DNA of 64,000 nt, taken from assembly GCF_001676875.1 (NCBI RefSeq), contig NZ_JYKA01000025.1:1-64000 (forward strand), in the 5' to 3' direction. This DNA comes from Chromobacterium subtsugae. Lineage in GTDB: Bacteria > Pseudomonadota > Gammaproteobacteria > Burkholderiales > Chromobacteriaceae. Shown here one piece after another: positions 44,785 through 53,410 of the stretch (the stretch's first letter is position 1; every line of letters begins with the position of its first letter). Under the pieces are notes generated by a model. That model searched no databases. It saw only the letters and a program-made list of their open reading frames with translations, and had not been told where the DNA came from. The translations under genes were made by a program, and so were the position numbers.

Positions 44785-45294
44785 GTGCAGACAATAAAGT
44801 CCAAACTTATTAGCAATGACTATATCGAAACTGTTATTGAAGAAAGCAAAGGGGTACCTAGGAAGCGTATCCCGATACTTGTTCACGATAGTTATGATGA
44901 AATTCCACAGCGCTTTGTAAATTGCATGGCATCGGACTCTTATATTAAGCCGCATAAGCATGAAAGCGATAATCAATGGGAGCTAGTAACTTGGATGTCA
45001 GGGGAGATGCTTATTGTCATCTTTGATGATTTAGGCAGAATTCTGAATAAAGTTAAAATAGGGCAGCGAAGTAATCGCATAATGGAGATACAGCGTAATC
45101 AGTATCACAGTTATGTGCCCTTGTCTGATTGTGCATATCTTGAGATAAGGAATTGCAGGTTTGTTTATGGCCAGCCGGAGGTCGATAGGACATTTGCTAG
45201 TTGGGCTCCGGATGAGGGAAGCATCGAAGTGAATGATTTTGTCGCCTGGCTTAAGAGGGCAGATATTGGAAAACGGTATGGACAAGACGGATAA
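44785..45294 (+). CDS. WbuC-type cupin-fold protein
   Basis: About 169 residues from a GTG start preceded by AAGGAA; an upstream ATG (44683) would add 34 poorly conserved residues. The core matches the WbuC cupin family: ILVHDSYDEIPQRFVNCMAS, SYIKPHKHESDNQWELVTW, MLIVIFDDLGRILNKV, NQYHSYVPLSDCAYLEIRNC and the closing RTFASWAPDEGS. The HKHE and later His are probable metal ligands. WbuC genes usually lie in O-antigen clusters, but none is present here. Base composition is far lower in GC than the surroundings. It overlaps the next gene by 17 bases, so the two are coupled. Confidence 0.8.
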   Translation: MQTIKSKLISNDYIETVIEESKGVPRKRIPILVHDSYDEIPQRFVNCMASDSYIKPHKHESDNQWELVTWMSGEMLIVIFDDLGRILNKVKIGQRSNRIMEIQRNQYHSYVPLSDCAYLEIRNCRFVYGQPEVDRTFASWAPDEGSIEVNDFVAWLKRADIGKRYGQDG

Positions 45295-46030
45295 GTACTT
45301 TCAGATTATAAATTGTAGCCCTGTTCCTACATTTTGGAAGAACGCTGAACGATATTTCATGGGTTGCAACCAGAAGTTCTTGGATATGGTTGATGTTGAA
45401 AATATTGATAGCCTTCTTGAGAAGCGAGATATTGACTTGCCTTGGGCTCGTAACTGGGAGCAATTCGAGAGGGACGATCGACAAGTATTGGAGGCCGGGC
45501 AGATAGTATCGAGGTTGGAACAGATTCCATCTGGCGATGGTGAGGTGGTTTGGTCTGAAACCATCAAACATCCGATTGTGCAAGACGGAGAAATTGCAGG
45601 GCTTGTTGGTTTTTGTAAGGATGTAACAATTGAAAGGAGATTGCAGGAGATAGAGCGGGAGAGAAGTATTGATAAGCTGCACTTGCAACTGGCTGACTTG
45701 GTTGGCAAGTTTATGAATGAAGTTCAGCACACCAAGCTATCAATCGTTGAGCAGCGTGTCGGGTTAAGCCAGAGGAGTGAGGGGATAGGTAGGCGGCAAA
45801 TCAGTTTGAGTAGTCGAGAGAGTGAAATTATTTACTATCTATCTATTTATAAATCCCCTAAAGAGATAGCAAGGATACTGTCGGTTCTTCATGGGAAAGA
45901 TATTTCAGTTCGGGCGGTACAGACAGCGATCAGCGATAGATTATATGTCAAATTCGATGTCAACACCACAAGTCAATTGTTGGAACGGGCTGCAGTTCAT
46001 AATTTGATACCGTTGCGTATGCCCAGTTAG
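45278..46030 (+). CDS. PAS-domain transcriptional regulator with LuxR-like HTH
   Basis: A 250-residue protein starting MDKTDKYFQIINCSPVPTFW. Residues about 5-125 form a PAS domain (VVWSETIKHPIVQDGEIAGL and FCKDVTIERRLQ are its last strands). A coiled-coil linker (about 120-165) and a C-terminal HTH with LSSRESEIIYYLSIYKSPKE follow, resembling LuxR/GerE domains but with an insertion before the recognition helix (GKDISVRAVQTAISDRLYVK). This PAS-linker-HTH layout is seen in orphan regulators and TraJ-like proteins. It has no receiver or acyl-HSL domain, so the signal would be sensed by PAS. It is AT-rich like its partner gene and likely acquired. Confidence 0.75.
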   Translation: MDKTDKYFQIINCSPVPTFWKNAERYFMGCNQKFLDMVDVENIDSLLEKRDIDLPWARNWEQFERDDRQVLEAGQIVSRLEQIPSGDGEVVWSETIKHPIVQDGEIAGLVGFCKDVTIERRLQEIERERSIDKLHLQLADLVGKFMNEVQHTKLSIVEQRVGLSQRSEGIGRRQISLSSRESEIIYYLSIYKSPKEIARILSVLHGKDISVRAVQTAISDRLYVKFDVNTTSQLLERAAVHNLIPLRMPS

Positions 46031-46412
46031 TTGTTTTTTAAAATAGTTTGAGTGCGGCACCTTCTTTCTATGGCTTGTTTTGTCAAGGCCTTGGTGGTGG
46101 TAATTTTAAAGGCTGTGTGCTTTGCATGATTTTCGTAATGGATGGCAGCAAGCAGGAAACAGGTGATGTGATGTAGGGTGTATTTCGTTTTCCATCTGAA
46201 GTGACAAGTTGGCATTGGCGCTAGTAAGAGTAGCCTACGGATTGACATGGGTGGTTAAGTCGAATTTTTTGCTGCTCTGGGCGTGAAGCATTGGGTTGGT
46301 CATCGAGTATATTCAATAAAGTGTAAAGCTTTTTATAAATCAGCATTTAGCCTATGGAGGTAGGCTTGTTAGATTGGTACGATATTTCCAACTCGTACCA
46401 AATGGACAAGCC
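46031..46412 (+). other. AT-rich intergenic region and tauA upstream control region
   Basis: About 380 bp with no convincing gene; a 73-codon frame on the minus strand (46027-46248) has no ribosome site. The right part holds a TATAAA-like element near 46334, a small inverted repeat AGCCTA/TAGGCT (46351-46368), and a perfect dyad at 46376-46399. GC content returns to the genomic level at tauA, marking the right edge of the low-GC insert. Confidence 0.5.
46376..46399. promoter_or_regulatory. perfect 7-bp dyad upstream of tauA
   Basis: GGTACGA (46376-46382) and TCGTACC (46393-46399) are exact inverted copies around a 10-bp centre, 13 bp before the tauA ATG. The position, overlapping the likely translation start region, suits an operator or a leader hairpin. 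No regulator is assigned. Confidence 0.45.
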
Positions 46413-47399
46413 ATGGCGAAACCGCGCGCATTTCTCAAACTGATCCTTTCCGCCGCATTGGCCGTTTCGGGCGTCGCTGCGGCGGCGGATGCCGTCACCG
46501 TCGGCTACCAGACCGGCATCGACCCCACCAAGGTGCCGCAGGCCGACGGCGCCTATGAGAAAGCCACCGGCAGCCGCATCAACTGGCGCAAGTTCGACAG
46601 CGGCGCCGACCTGATCGCCGCGGTGGCTTCAGGCGATGTGGCCATCGGCAATATCGGCTCCAGCCCGCTGGCGGCCGCCGCCAGCCGCGGCCTGCCGATC
46701 GAAACCTTCCTGGTGGCCGACGAAATCGGCTCCGCCGAGGCGCTGGTGGCGCGCAAGGGCAGCGGCATCGCCAAGCCGCAGGATCTGATCGGCAAGAAGG
46801 TGGCGGTGCCTTTCGTCTCCACCACCCATTACAGCTTGCTGGCCGCGCTGCACCACTGGGGCGTGGACCCGGCCAAGGTGAATATCCTCAATCTGCGCCC
46901 CGGCGAGATCGCCGCCGCCTGGCAGCGCGGCGACATCGACGCCGCCTACGTTTGGGACCCGGCGCTGGGCAAGATCAAGCCCGGCGGCGCGGTGCTGACC
47001 AGCTCGGCCGAGGTGGCCAAGTGGGGGGCGCCCACCTACGACATCTGGGTGGTGCGCAAGGACTTCGCCGCCGCCCATCCCGAGTTCGTCTCCCGCTTCG
47101 CCAAGGTGTCGCTGGACGCCATCGCCGGCTACCAGGCGAATCCGCAGGCCTTCATCGCCAACGCCGCCAATATCGCCAAGATCAGCCGGCTGACCGGCGC
47201 CGCCGCGCCGGACGTGGTGGCGGGGCTGAAGGGCAACCGCTTCCTCGGCCGCGACGAACAGGCCGCGCTGCTGCAATCGCCGTTCGTGGCGGCGGTGGGC
47301 AAGACCGCGGCCTTTCTGAAGGCGCAGGGCAAGGTGGAATCGCTGCAGCCGGATTACGGCCCCTACGTGACCAACCGCTTCGTCAAGACGGCGCGCTAA
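46413..47399 (+). CDS. tauA: taurine ABC transporter periplasmic binding protein
   Basis: A 328-residue protein with a signal peptide (MAKPRAFLKLILSAALAVSG, cut near AAAADA). The mature start VTVGYQTGIDPTKVPQADG is typical of TauA, and GDVAIGNIGSSPLAAAASRG and DAAYVWDPALGKIKPGGAVL follow the family. It delivers taurine to TauBC under sulfur limitation. It is the first gene of tauABCD. Confidence 0.94.
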   Translation: MAKPRAFLKLILSAALAVSGVAAAADAVTVGYQTGIDPTKVPQADGAYEKATGSRINWRKFDSGADLIAAVASGDVAIGNIGSSPLAAAASRGLPIETFLVADEIGSAEALVARKGSGIAKPQDLIGKKVAVPFVSTTHYSLLAALHHWGVDPAKVNILNLRPGEIAAAWQRGDIDAAYVWDPALGKIKPGGAVLTSSAEVAKWGAPTYDIWVVRKDFAAAHPEFVSRFAKVSLDAIAGYQANPQAFIANAANIAKISRLTGAAAPDVVAGLKGNRFLGRDEQAALLQSPFVAAVGKTAAFLKAQGKVESLQPDYGPYVTNRFVKTAR

Positions 47400-47401
47400 A
47401 C

Positions 47402-48187
47402 ATGGCCGCCCTGATCGCCGACCGGGTGTCGGTCCGTTATCCCGGCCAGGCGCAACCGGCGCTGGACGGGGTGTCGCTGAACGTGGGGCCGGGCGAGCTG
47501 GCAGTGGCGCTGGGGCCGTCGGGCTGCGGCAAGACCACCTTGCTCAATCTGTTCGCCGGCTTCCAGTTTCCCGATTCCGGCAGCGTGCGCTTCGGCGGCG
47601 CGCCGGTAACCGGGCCGGGCGCGGAGCGCGCGGTGGTGTTCCAGCAGCACGCCTTGCTGCCGTGGCTGAACGCGCTGGACAACGTCGCCTTCGGCTTGCG
47701 TCTGCGCGGCGTGCCGCGCGCCGAGCGCCGGGAGCTGGCACAGAAGGCGCTGGAACAGGTGGACCTGGCCGAGGCCGGCGCCCGCTACCCCTGGCAGCTG
47801 TCCGGCGGGCAGAAGCAGCGCGTCGGCATCGCCCGCGCCTTGGCCGGCCGCGCCGGCACGCTGCTGATGGACGAGCCTTTCGGCGCGCTGGACGCCTTCA
47901 CCCGCGAGCAGATGCAGGAGCTGCTGCTCAAGGTATGGGCGGAGTCCGGCGGCAGCGTGTTTCTGATCACCCACGACATCGAAGAGGCGCTGTTCCTTGC
48001 CACCGAGCTGGTGTTGATGTCGCCGGGGCCGGGCCGCATCGTCAAGACGCTGCGCCCGCCGTTCAGCCGCCGCTGGCGCGCCGGCGACAGCGCGCGGGAG
48101 ATCAAGTCCGATCCGGAATTCATCGCGCTGAGAGAACAACTGCTGGCCGACGTGTTCGCCCAGCGCAGACAAGAGGCATGGGCATGA
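47402..48187 (+). CDS. tauB: taurine ABC transporter ATPase
   Basis: A 261-residue ABC ATPase. Walker A is GPSGCGKTT, the Q-loop is VFQQHALLPWLNALDN, the signature is LSGGQKQRVGIARAL, Walker B is TLLMDEPFGALD and the switch is LITHDIEEALFLA. It starts two bases after the tauA stop and overlaps tauC by four. Confidence 0.95.
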   Translation: MAALIADRVSVRYPGQAQPALDGVSLNVGPGELAVALGPSGCGKTTLLNLFAGFQFPDSGSVRFGGAPVTGPGAERAVVFQQHALLPWLNALDNVAFGLRLRGVPRAERRELAQKALEQVDLAEAGARYPWQLSGGQKQRVGIARALAGRAGTLLMDEPFGALDAFTREQMQELLLKVWAESGGSVFLITHDIEEALFLATELVLMSPGPGRIVKTLRPPFSRRWRAGDSAREIKSDPEFIALREQLLADVFAQRRQEAWA

Positions 48188-49032
48188 GCGGCATTGAAAC
48201 CACGGCGGAGGCGGAGTTGTTGTCCGTTTCCTCTCGGATCGAGGGCAGCCCGAGGCGGGAACGCGAGCCCTCCCGGCTATGGCTGGGCGTTGCCAGCCTG
48301 GCATTGCTGCTGGGCGGCTGGTGGCTGCTGGCGCACAGCGGCTGGGTGCCGGCGTTGTTTCTGCCCGCGCCGGAGGCGGTATTGAACAAGCTGTTTGTCG
48401 TCGCCGGCCAGGGCTTCATGGACGCCACGCTGTGGCAGCACCTGGAGGCCAGCCTGCAACGCATCGCGCTGGCGCTGATGGCGGCGGCGGCGGTCGGCGT
48501 GCCGCTGGGCGCGCTGATGGGGCGCAGCCGGCTGGCACAGGGCTTGCTTGATCCCATGCTGGAGGCATATCGTCCGGTGCCGCCGCTCGCCTACCTGCCA
48601 TTGATCGTGATCTGGTTCGGCATAGGCGAGCTGTCCAAGGTGCTGCTGATTTTCCTGGCCATCCTGGCGCCGGTGGTCATCGCCACCCGCCACGGCGTGG
48701 CCCAAGTCAGCCGCAACCGGCTGCGCGCCGCGCAAAGCCTGGGCGCCAGCCGCGCGCAGTTGCTGTGGCTGGTGGTGCTGCCCGAGGCGCTGCCGCAGAT
48801 CCTGACCGGCATCCGCATTGGTTTGGGCGCAGGCTGGTCCACGCTGGTGGCGGCGGAACTGGTGGCGGCCACGCGCGGGCTGGGTTTCATGGTGCAGTCG
48901 GCGGCGCAGTTTCTGGTCACCGATGTGGTGGTGCTGGGCATCCTGGTGATCGCCGCGGTGGCCTTCGCGCTGGAGCTGGGCCTGCGGGCCTTGCAGCGCC
49001 GGCTGGCGCCTTGGCATGGGCAACAAGACTAA
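48184..49032 (+). CDS. tauC: taurine ABC transporter permease
   Basis: A 282-residue inner-membrane permease with six segments. The N-terminal cytoplasmic tail of about 35 residues is longer than needed. RAAQSLGASRAQLLWLVVLP is the EAA loop, and AYRPVPPLAYLPLIVIWFGI is a TauC/SsuC family signature. ATGA overlap with tauB. Confidence 0.95.
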   Translation: MSGIETTAEAELLSVSSRIEGSPRREREPSRLWLGVASLALLLGGWWLLAHSGWVPALFLPAPEAVLNKLFVVAGQGFMDATLWQHLEASLQRIALALMAAAAVGVPLGALMGRSRLAQGLLDPMLEAYRPVPPLAYLPLIVIWFGIGELSKVLLIFLAILAPVVIATRHGVAQVSRNRLRAAQSLGASRAQLLWLVVLPEALPQILTGIRIGLGAGWSTLVAAELVAATRGLGFMVQSAAQFLVTDVVVLGILVIAAVAFALELGLRALQRRLAPWHGQQD

Positions 49033-49050
49033 ATACAAGAGGGGATACGC

Positions 49051-49884
49051 ATGAGTTTGCAATTGACCCGCCTGAGCCCGGCGCTGGGCGCGGTGGTGGA
49101 GGGGATAGACCTGGCGCGGCCGTTGGACGACGAGCAGCGCCGGGCAGTGAACGAGGCGCTGCTGCGCTACCAGGTGCTGTTTTTCCGCGGCCAGGACATC
49201 ACCCCGCTGCAGCAGCGCAATTTCGCGGTGCGCTTCGGCGACCTGCACACCCACCCGATCTATCCGCAGCACCCGGAGGCGCGCGAGATCATGGTGTTGG
49301 ACACCGATGTGGTGGATTTGCAGGACAACGCGATCTGGCACACCGACGTCACCTTCATCGAAACCCCGCCGCTGGGCGGAGTGCTGGCGGCGCGCGAGCT
49401 GCCGGAGCTGGGCGGCGACACGCTGTGGGCCAGCGGCATCGCCGCCTACGAAGCGTTGTCGGCCAGCCTGAAGGCCAGGCTGGAAGGCCTGAGCGCGGTG
49501 CATGATTTCGCCAAATCCTTCCCGCTGGCGCGCTACGGCGTCACCGACGAAGACCGCCGCCGCTGGGACGAGACGCGGCGCAAGCATCCGCCGATCAGCC
49601 ACCCGCTGGTGCGCATCCACCCGGAAAGCGGCCGCCGGGCGCTGTTCGTCAGCGAGGGCTTCACCGTCGCGGTCAACGACCTGCCGGAAGCCGAGGGCCA
49701 GGCCTTGCTGCAGTTCCTGTTCGCCCACCAGTCCAGGCCGGAGTTTTCGATACGCTGGCGCTGGCAGGCCGGCGATGTGGCGTTCTGGGACAACCGCTGC
49801 ACCATCCACTACGCGGTGGACGACTACCGGCCGGCGCGGCGGGTGATGCACCGGGCGACGATACTGGGCGACCGGCCGTACTAA
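49051..49884 (+). CDS. tauD: taurine dioxygenase
   Basis: A 277-residue Fe(II)/2-oxoglutarate dioxygenase that converts taurine to sulfite and aminoacetaldehyde. The iron ligands are in [10 protein letters not shown] (HxD) and [13 protein letters not shown] (distal His), and the 2-oxoglutarate Arg is likely in [11 protein letters not shown]. Together with tauABC it makes a complete taurine sulfur-scavenging operon. Confidence 0.95.
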   Translation: MSLQLTRLSPALGAVVEGIDLARPLDDEQRRAVNEALLRYQVLFFRGQDITPLQQRNFAVRFGDLHTHPIYPQHPEAREIMVLDTDVVDLQDNAIWHTDVTFIETPPLGGVLAARELPELGGDTLWASGIAAYEALSASLKARLEGLSAVHDFAKSFPLARYGVTDEDRRRWDETRRKHPPISHPLVRIHPESGRRALFVSEGFTVAVNDLPEAEGQALLQFLFAHQSRPEFSIRWRWQAGDVAFWDNRCTIHYAVDDYRPARRVMHRATILGDRPY

Positions 49885-49914
49885 GTGCCGATTTTGCGTT
49901 GCGCCAGCCAGCAA

Positions 49915-49943
49915 AAAAGGCCATCCCGCGGGATGGCCTTTTT
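49915..49943. terminator. bidirectional terminator
   Basis: GGCCATCCC-GC-GGGATGGCC stem flanked by A6 and T5, between convergent tauD and dbpA. Confidence 0.9.
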
Positions 49944-49960
49944 CTTGATGGCGGAATGGA

Positions 49961-51343
49961 TCAGCCGACCAGCCGCATCTTGAATTGCTTGCCCTTGATC
50001 TTGCATTGCGACAGCTTGGCCAGCGCTTGTTCGGCGATGGCGCGGTCCAGCGCGACGAAGCTCGCGAATTCGAAGATATTGATCTTGCCGATCTGGCTGC
50101 CGGCGAAGCCGGCGTCGCCGGTCAGCGCGCCCAACAGGTCGCCCGGGCGCAGCTTTTCGCGTTTGCCGCCGGCGATCTCCAGCGTCACCATCGGCGGCAG
50201 CAGCGGGCCGCCGGGCGCAGGTGTCAGCTCTTCCACGTCGGCCCAGGTCAGGTCGGCCTGCTGGTAGTTTTCGATCTGCACCAGGCGCTTGGCCTCGCTG
50301 TCGGTGGCCAGGGTCAGCGCCAGGCCGTGCTGCTCGCCGCGGCCGGTGCGGCCGATGCGGTGGATGTGCACTTCCGGATCATGGGTGACGTCGACGTTGA
50401 TCACCACGTCCAGTTCCTTGATGTCCAGGCCGCGTGCCGCCACGTCGGTCGCCACCAGCACGGTGGCGCTCTTGTTGGCGAAGCGCAGCAGGATCTGGTC
50501 GCGCTCGCGCTGTTCCAGGTCTCCGTGCAGCGTCAGCGCGTTGAAGCCCTGTTCCTGCAGCTCACGCACCAATTCCTTGCAGCGCTCGCGGGTGTTGCAG
50601 AAGGCCAGCGCCGAAGTGGGGCGCAGATGGCGCAGGATGCGGCTGACCGTCTCCAGCCGGGTTTCCGGCTTCACCTTGTAGAACCATTGTTCGATGTGGT
50701 CGGCGTTGTGCAGCGACTCCACCTTCACTTCCACCGGGTTTCTCAGGAACTGCGAGCTGGCCTTGCGGATGTCTTCCGGGTAGGTGGCGGAGAACAGCAG
50801 GGTCTGGCGGGTTTTCGGACAGGCGCGGACGATGCCGACGATCTCCTCGATGAAGCCCATGTCTATCATGCGGTCCGCCTCGTCCAGCACCAGCGTCTTC
50901 ACGCCGCTCAGGTTCAGCGTTTCGCGGAACAGGTGGTCCTGCAGCCGGCCCGGCGTGCCCACCACGATATGGGCGCCGTGCTCCAGCGAGCCGATCTGCG
51001 GGCCCATCGGCGAGCCGCCGGTCAGCGTCACCACCTTGATGTTGTCGATGGCGCGCGCCAGGCGGCGGATTTCCTGCGCCACCTGGTCGGCCAGCTCGCG
51101 CGTCGGGCACATCACCAGCGCCTGCACGCCGAACCAGCGCGGATTGAGGCTGGCCAGCAGGCCCAGCCCGAACGCAGCCGTCTTGCCGCTGCCGGTCTTG
51201 GCCTGGGCGATCAGGTCGCGGCCTTCCAGAATGGCGGGCAGGCTGGCGGCCTGGATGGCGGTCATCTGGTGGTAGCCCAGGCTGTCCAGGTTGGACAGCA
51301 AGGGGGCGGGCAGGGGCAGGGTGGAAAAAGCGGCTGGTTTCAC
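49961..51343 (-). CDS. dbpA: ATP-dependent RNA helicase DbpA
   Basis: A 460-residue DEAD-box helicase acting on the 23S rRNA hairpin 92 region during 50S assembly. Motifs are AQAKTGSGKTAAFGLGLLAS, PTRELADQ, TPGRL, LVLDEADRM, SAT, ATDVAARGLD and HRIGRTGR. The C-terminal 75 residues (KREKLRPGDLLGALTGDAGF then KINIFEFASFVALDR) are the DbpA RNA-binding domain, which distinguishes it from RhlE. The GTG start (VKPAAFSTLPL) is chosen by alignment with the known N-terminus; its ribosome site is poor. The open frame extends to 51508, but the extension overlaps a neighbouring terminator and looks non-coding. Confidence 0.93.
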   Translation of the reverse strand: MKPAAFSTLPLPAPLLSNLDSLGYHQMTAIQAASLPAILEGRDLIAQAKTGSGKTAAFGLGLLASLNPRWFGVQALVMCPTRELADQVAQEIRRLARAIDNIKVVTLTGGSPMGPQIGSLEHGAHIVVGTPGRLQDHLFRETLNLSGVKTLVLDEADRMIDMGFIEEIVGIVRACPKTRQTLLFSATYPEDIRKASSQFLRNPVEVKVESLHNADHIEQWFYKVKPETRLETVSRILRHLRPTSALAFCNTRERCKELVRELQEQGFNALTLHGDLEQRERDQILLRFANKSATVLVATDVAARGLDIKELDVVINVDVTHDPEVHIHRIGRTGRGEQHGLALTLATDSEAKRLVQIENYQQADLTWADVEELTPAPGGPLLPPMVTLEIAGGKREKLRPGDLLGALTGDAGFAGSQIGKINIFEFASFVALDRAIAEQALAKLSQCKIKGKQFKMRLVG

Positions 51344-51425
51344 AATGACTTGGCGCGGTTGGCTAAAGGCTGGGCAGTGTAACAGCAGTGAGGCTCGCGG
51401 CCAAATGCCCGGCGCATTTCGCGTG

Positions 51426-51450
51426 AAAAAAAGCCCGGCGAAGCCGGGCG
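51426..51450 (-). terminator. terminator of the haem-motif chemoreceptor gene
   Basis: GCCCGGC-GAA-GCCGGGC hairpin followed on the minus strand by seven Ts. Confidence 0.92.
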
Positions 51451-51504
51451 CTGGGGTCTTCCTATCTAGTTGTATCAGATGCGCTCGTTTCTGCCGGGAT
51501 AGGC

Positions 51505-53133
51505 TCACACTTTGAAGCGCGACACCGAATCGGTCAGCCGCTGCGCCAGCGCCTCCAGTTCCTCGGCGGCGCCCACCGTCTGCTGGATGTCGGCGTCGTT
51601 GGTGCGCGCCATGTCGGCGATGGCGTCTATGCTCTCATTGACCATCTGGCTGGTGCGGCGCTGCTGCTCGGTGACTTCCACGATCTGCCTGAGGCCGCCG
51701 CGCACTTCCGCCACCGACTGGTTGCCGGCGGCCAGCACGCTGGCCACGCTGTCGGCCGACTGGCGGCTGGCGTCCAGCGACGCCAGGCTGGCGGCCACCG
51801 CCTGGCGCACCGCGTCGGTCTTGCTGTTGAGCGAGCCGGTGACGGTATCGATCTCGCTGGCGGATTTGGCCGACTTCTCCGCCAGCTTCCTCACCTCGTC
51901 GGCCACCACCGCGAAGCCGCGGCCCTGCTCGCCGGCGCGGGCGGCTTCTATCGCCGCGTTCAGCGCCAGCAGATTGGTTTGCTCGGCGATTTCGCGCACC
52001 TCGCGGGTCATGGTGGTGATGATGGCGGTGGAGTTGGCCAGGTCGCTTTCAGCCTGGGCCATCAACTGCACCGCTTCTTGCACCTGGCCCACTTCCTGCT
52101 GCAATTGGCGCAGGCTTTGCCGGCCCTGTTCCGAGCGCTGCAGGCTTTCTTCGGCGCCGTTGCTGACCTGCTCCGCCTGGCCGGCGATTTCGCCGATGTG
52201 CGAGGCCAGCTGTTCCACTGCTTCGGCGGCGGCCAGCGACTGGCTGTTCTGGCGGTGGGAGCTGGCGGCCAGCTGATTGGCGCCGCCGGAGAGGCTGCGC
52301 GACGATTGCGCCACCGCGTTGGCCGAATCGCTGACCTGGCGCACCAGGTCGGCCACCGTGGCCAGCATGCGGTTGAAGTGGCTGGCGGTGGTGCCGATTT
52401 CGTCCCTGTGCGCGGCCGGCAGGCGACGGGTGAGGTCGCCTTCGCCCTGGGCCAGCTCTGCCAAGCCGGCCGACATCTCCTGCAGCGGCCGGGTGACGAA
52501 GCGGCGGATGAACAGGTAGACCACCGCCAGCAGCGGTAGCGAGGCCAGCAGCGCGAACAGGATGCTCTGGGTGCGGAAGCTGTCCACCGCGGCATACGGC
52601 TTTTCCAGCGAGATGCGCATGCTGACCGCGCCCAGCGGGGTCTTGTCCGCCACCTGGTGGCAGGTCATGCAGTTCTTGCCCAGATAATTGGGCGAGGCCA
52701 GCGCCGGATACACCACGCGCAATTGTTCGCCTTGTTCCGGCGTGGATTCGATCTCGATGCGCGGTTTGCCGTCTTGCAGGGCAGCGCGCTCCAGGGCATC
52801 GCCAGCGCGCGCCTTGTCGCCGGCATTGCCGGGGCCGAACTGCTGGTTGACCGGATCGCCGCGTATCACCCGCAGGTCGCGCACTGCCGACAGCTCGCGG
52901 ATCTGATCGAGGAACACGTCGCGTTGGCCGACGGTGCCGGTGATCATCATGCCGGTGAGGCCGGCCAGCGTCATTTCATTCATGCTGTGCGCCAGGTCTT
53001 TGGCCTGTTCTACCGCGATCTGGCGGCTGGCCTGGGTTTCCCAGGCGATCAAGCCGCTCCAGGCCAATACCAGGCAGGTCCAGATCGCGCCGGTCAGACG
53101 CAGCCAGATCGGCCAATCGGAAAATTTTCTCAT
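51505..53133 (-). CDS. methyl-accepting chemotaxis protein with periplasmic c-type haem motif
   Basis: A 542-residue chemoreceptor. A membrane segment (about 12-32) is followed by a periplasmic domain of about 150 residues and a second segment near 190-210. The periplasmic part ends with [11 protein letters not shown], a CxxCH motif that binds haem c covalently, and resembles DUF3365/Tll0287-like sensor domains. HAMP ([20 protein letters not shown]) and a signalling domain with [20 protein letters not shown] follow. It probably senses redox state or a diatomic gas. It carries no CheR-binding tail (ends SVSRFKV). Confidence 0.92.
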   Translation of the reverse strand: MRKFSDWPIWLRLTGAIWTCLVLAWSGLIAWETQASRQIAVEQAKDLAHSMNEMTLAGLTGMMITGTVGQRDVFLDQIRELSAVRDLRVIRGDPVNQQFGPGNAGDKARAGDALERAALQDGKPRIEIESTPEQGEQLRVVYPALASPNYLGKNCMTCHQVADKTPLGAVSMRISLEKPYAAVDSFRTQSILFALLASLPLLAVVYLFIRRFVTRPLQEMSAGLAELAQGEGDLTRRLPAAHRDEIGTTASHFNRMLATVADLVRQVSDSANAVAQSSRSLSGGANQLAASSHRQNSQSLAAAEAVEQLASHIGEIAGQAEQVSNGAEESLQRSEQGRQSLRQLQQEVGQVQEAVQLMAQAESDLANSTAIITTMTREVREIAEQTNLLALNAAIEAARAGEQGRGFAVVADEVRKLAEKSAKSASEIDTVTGSLNSKTDAVRQAVAASLASLDASRQSADSVASVLAAGNQSVAEVRGGLRQIVEVTEQQRRTSQMVNESIDAIADMARTNDADIQQTVGAAEELEALAQRLTDSVSRFKV

Positions 53134-53410
53134 CGCTTCCCGGGGTGGTGGGCCCCGTCTCCTTGGTTTGTCGCCGCCGCCATGCGGGCGGAGCTATGCC
53201 GTGGGAATTCTAGTCGGCGGCGGTTGCCAGGCGTCTGGCCTGGATCAAACAATGCGCGGATAAGGCTTGCCAAGCGGCTCTGGCGCGTGAAAGGCGGGCC
53301 GGCGCTTGGGTTTATCGGCGATTTCTGCAACAATCGCGCCCTCGCCGCCGGGCTGCGGCGGCGAGGGCTATTGTGAAAACGGAACGAATTCAGCGGTTTG
53401 GGGAGCGGAT

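Noticed and set aside
46027-46248. A 73-codon minus-strand frame in the AT-rich region
   Set aside because: No ribosome site, no recognisable features, and it overlaps the end of the PAS-regulator gene.
53309-53322. GCCGATAA on the minus strand upstream of the haem-motif chemoreceptor, suggesting a FliA promoter
   Set aside because: The required -35 element is absent at 11 bp and the site is about 175 bp from the gene.
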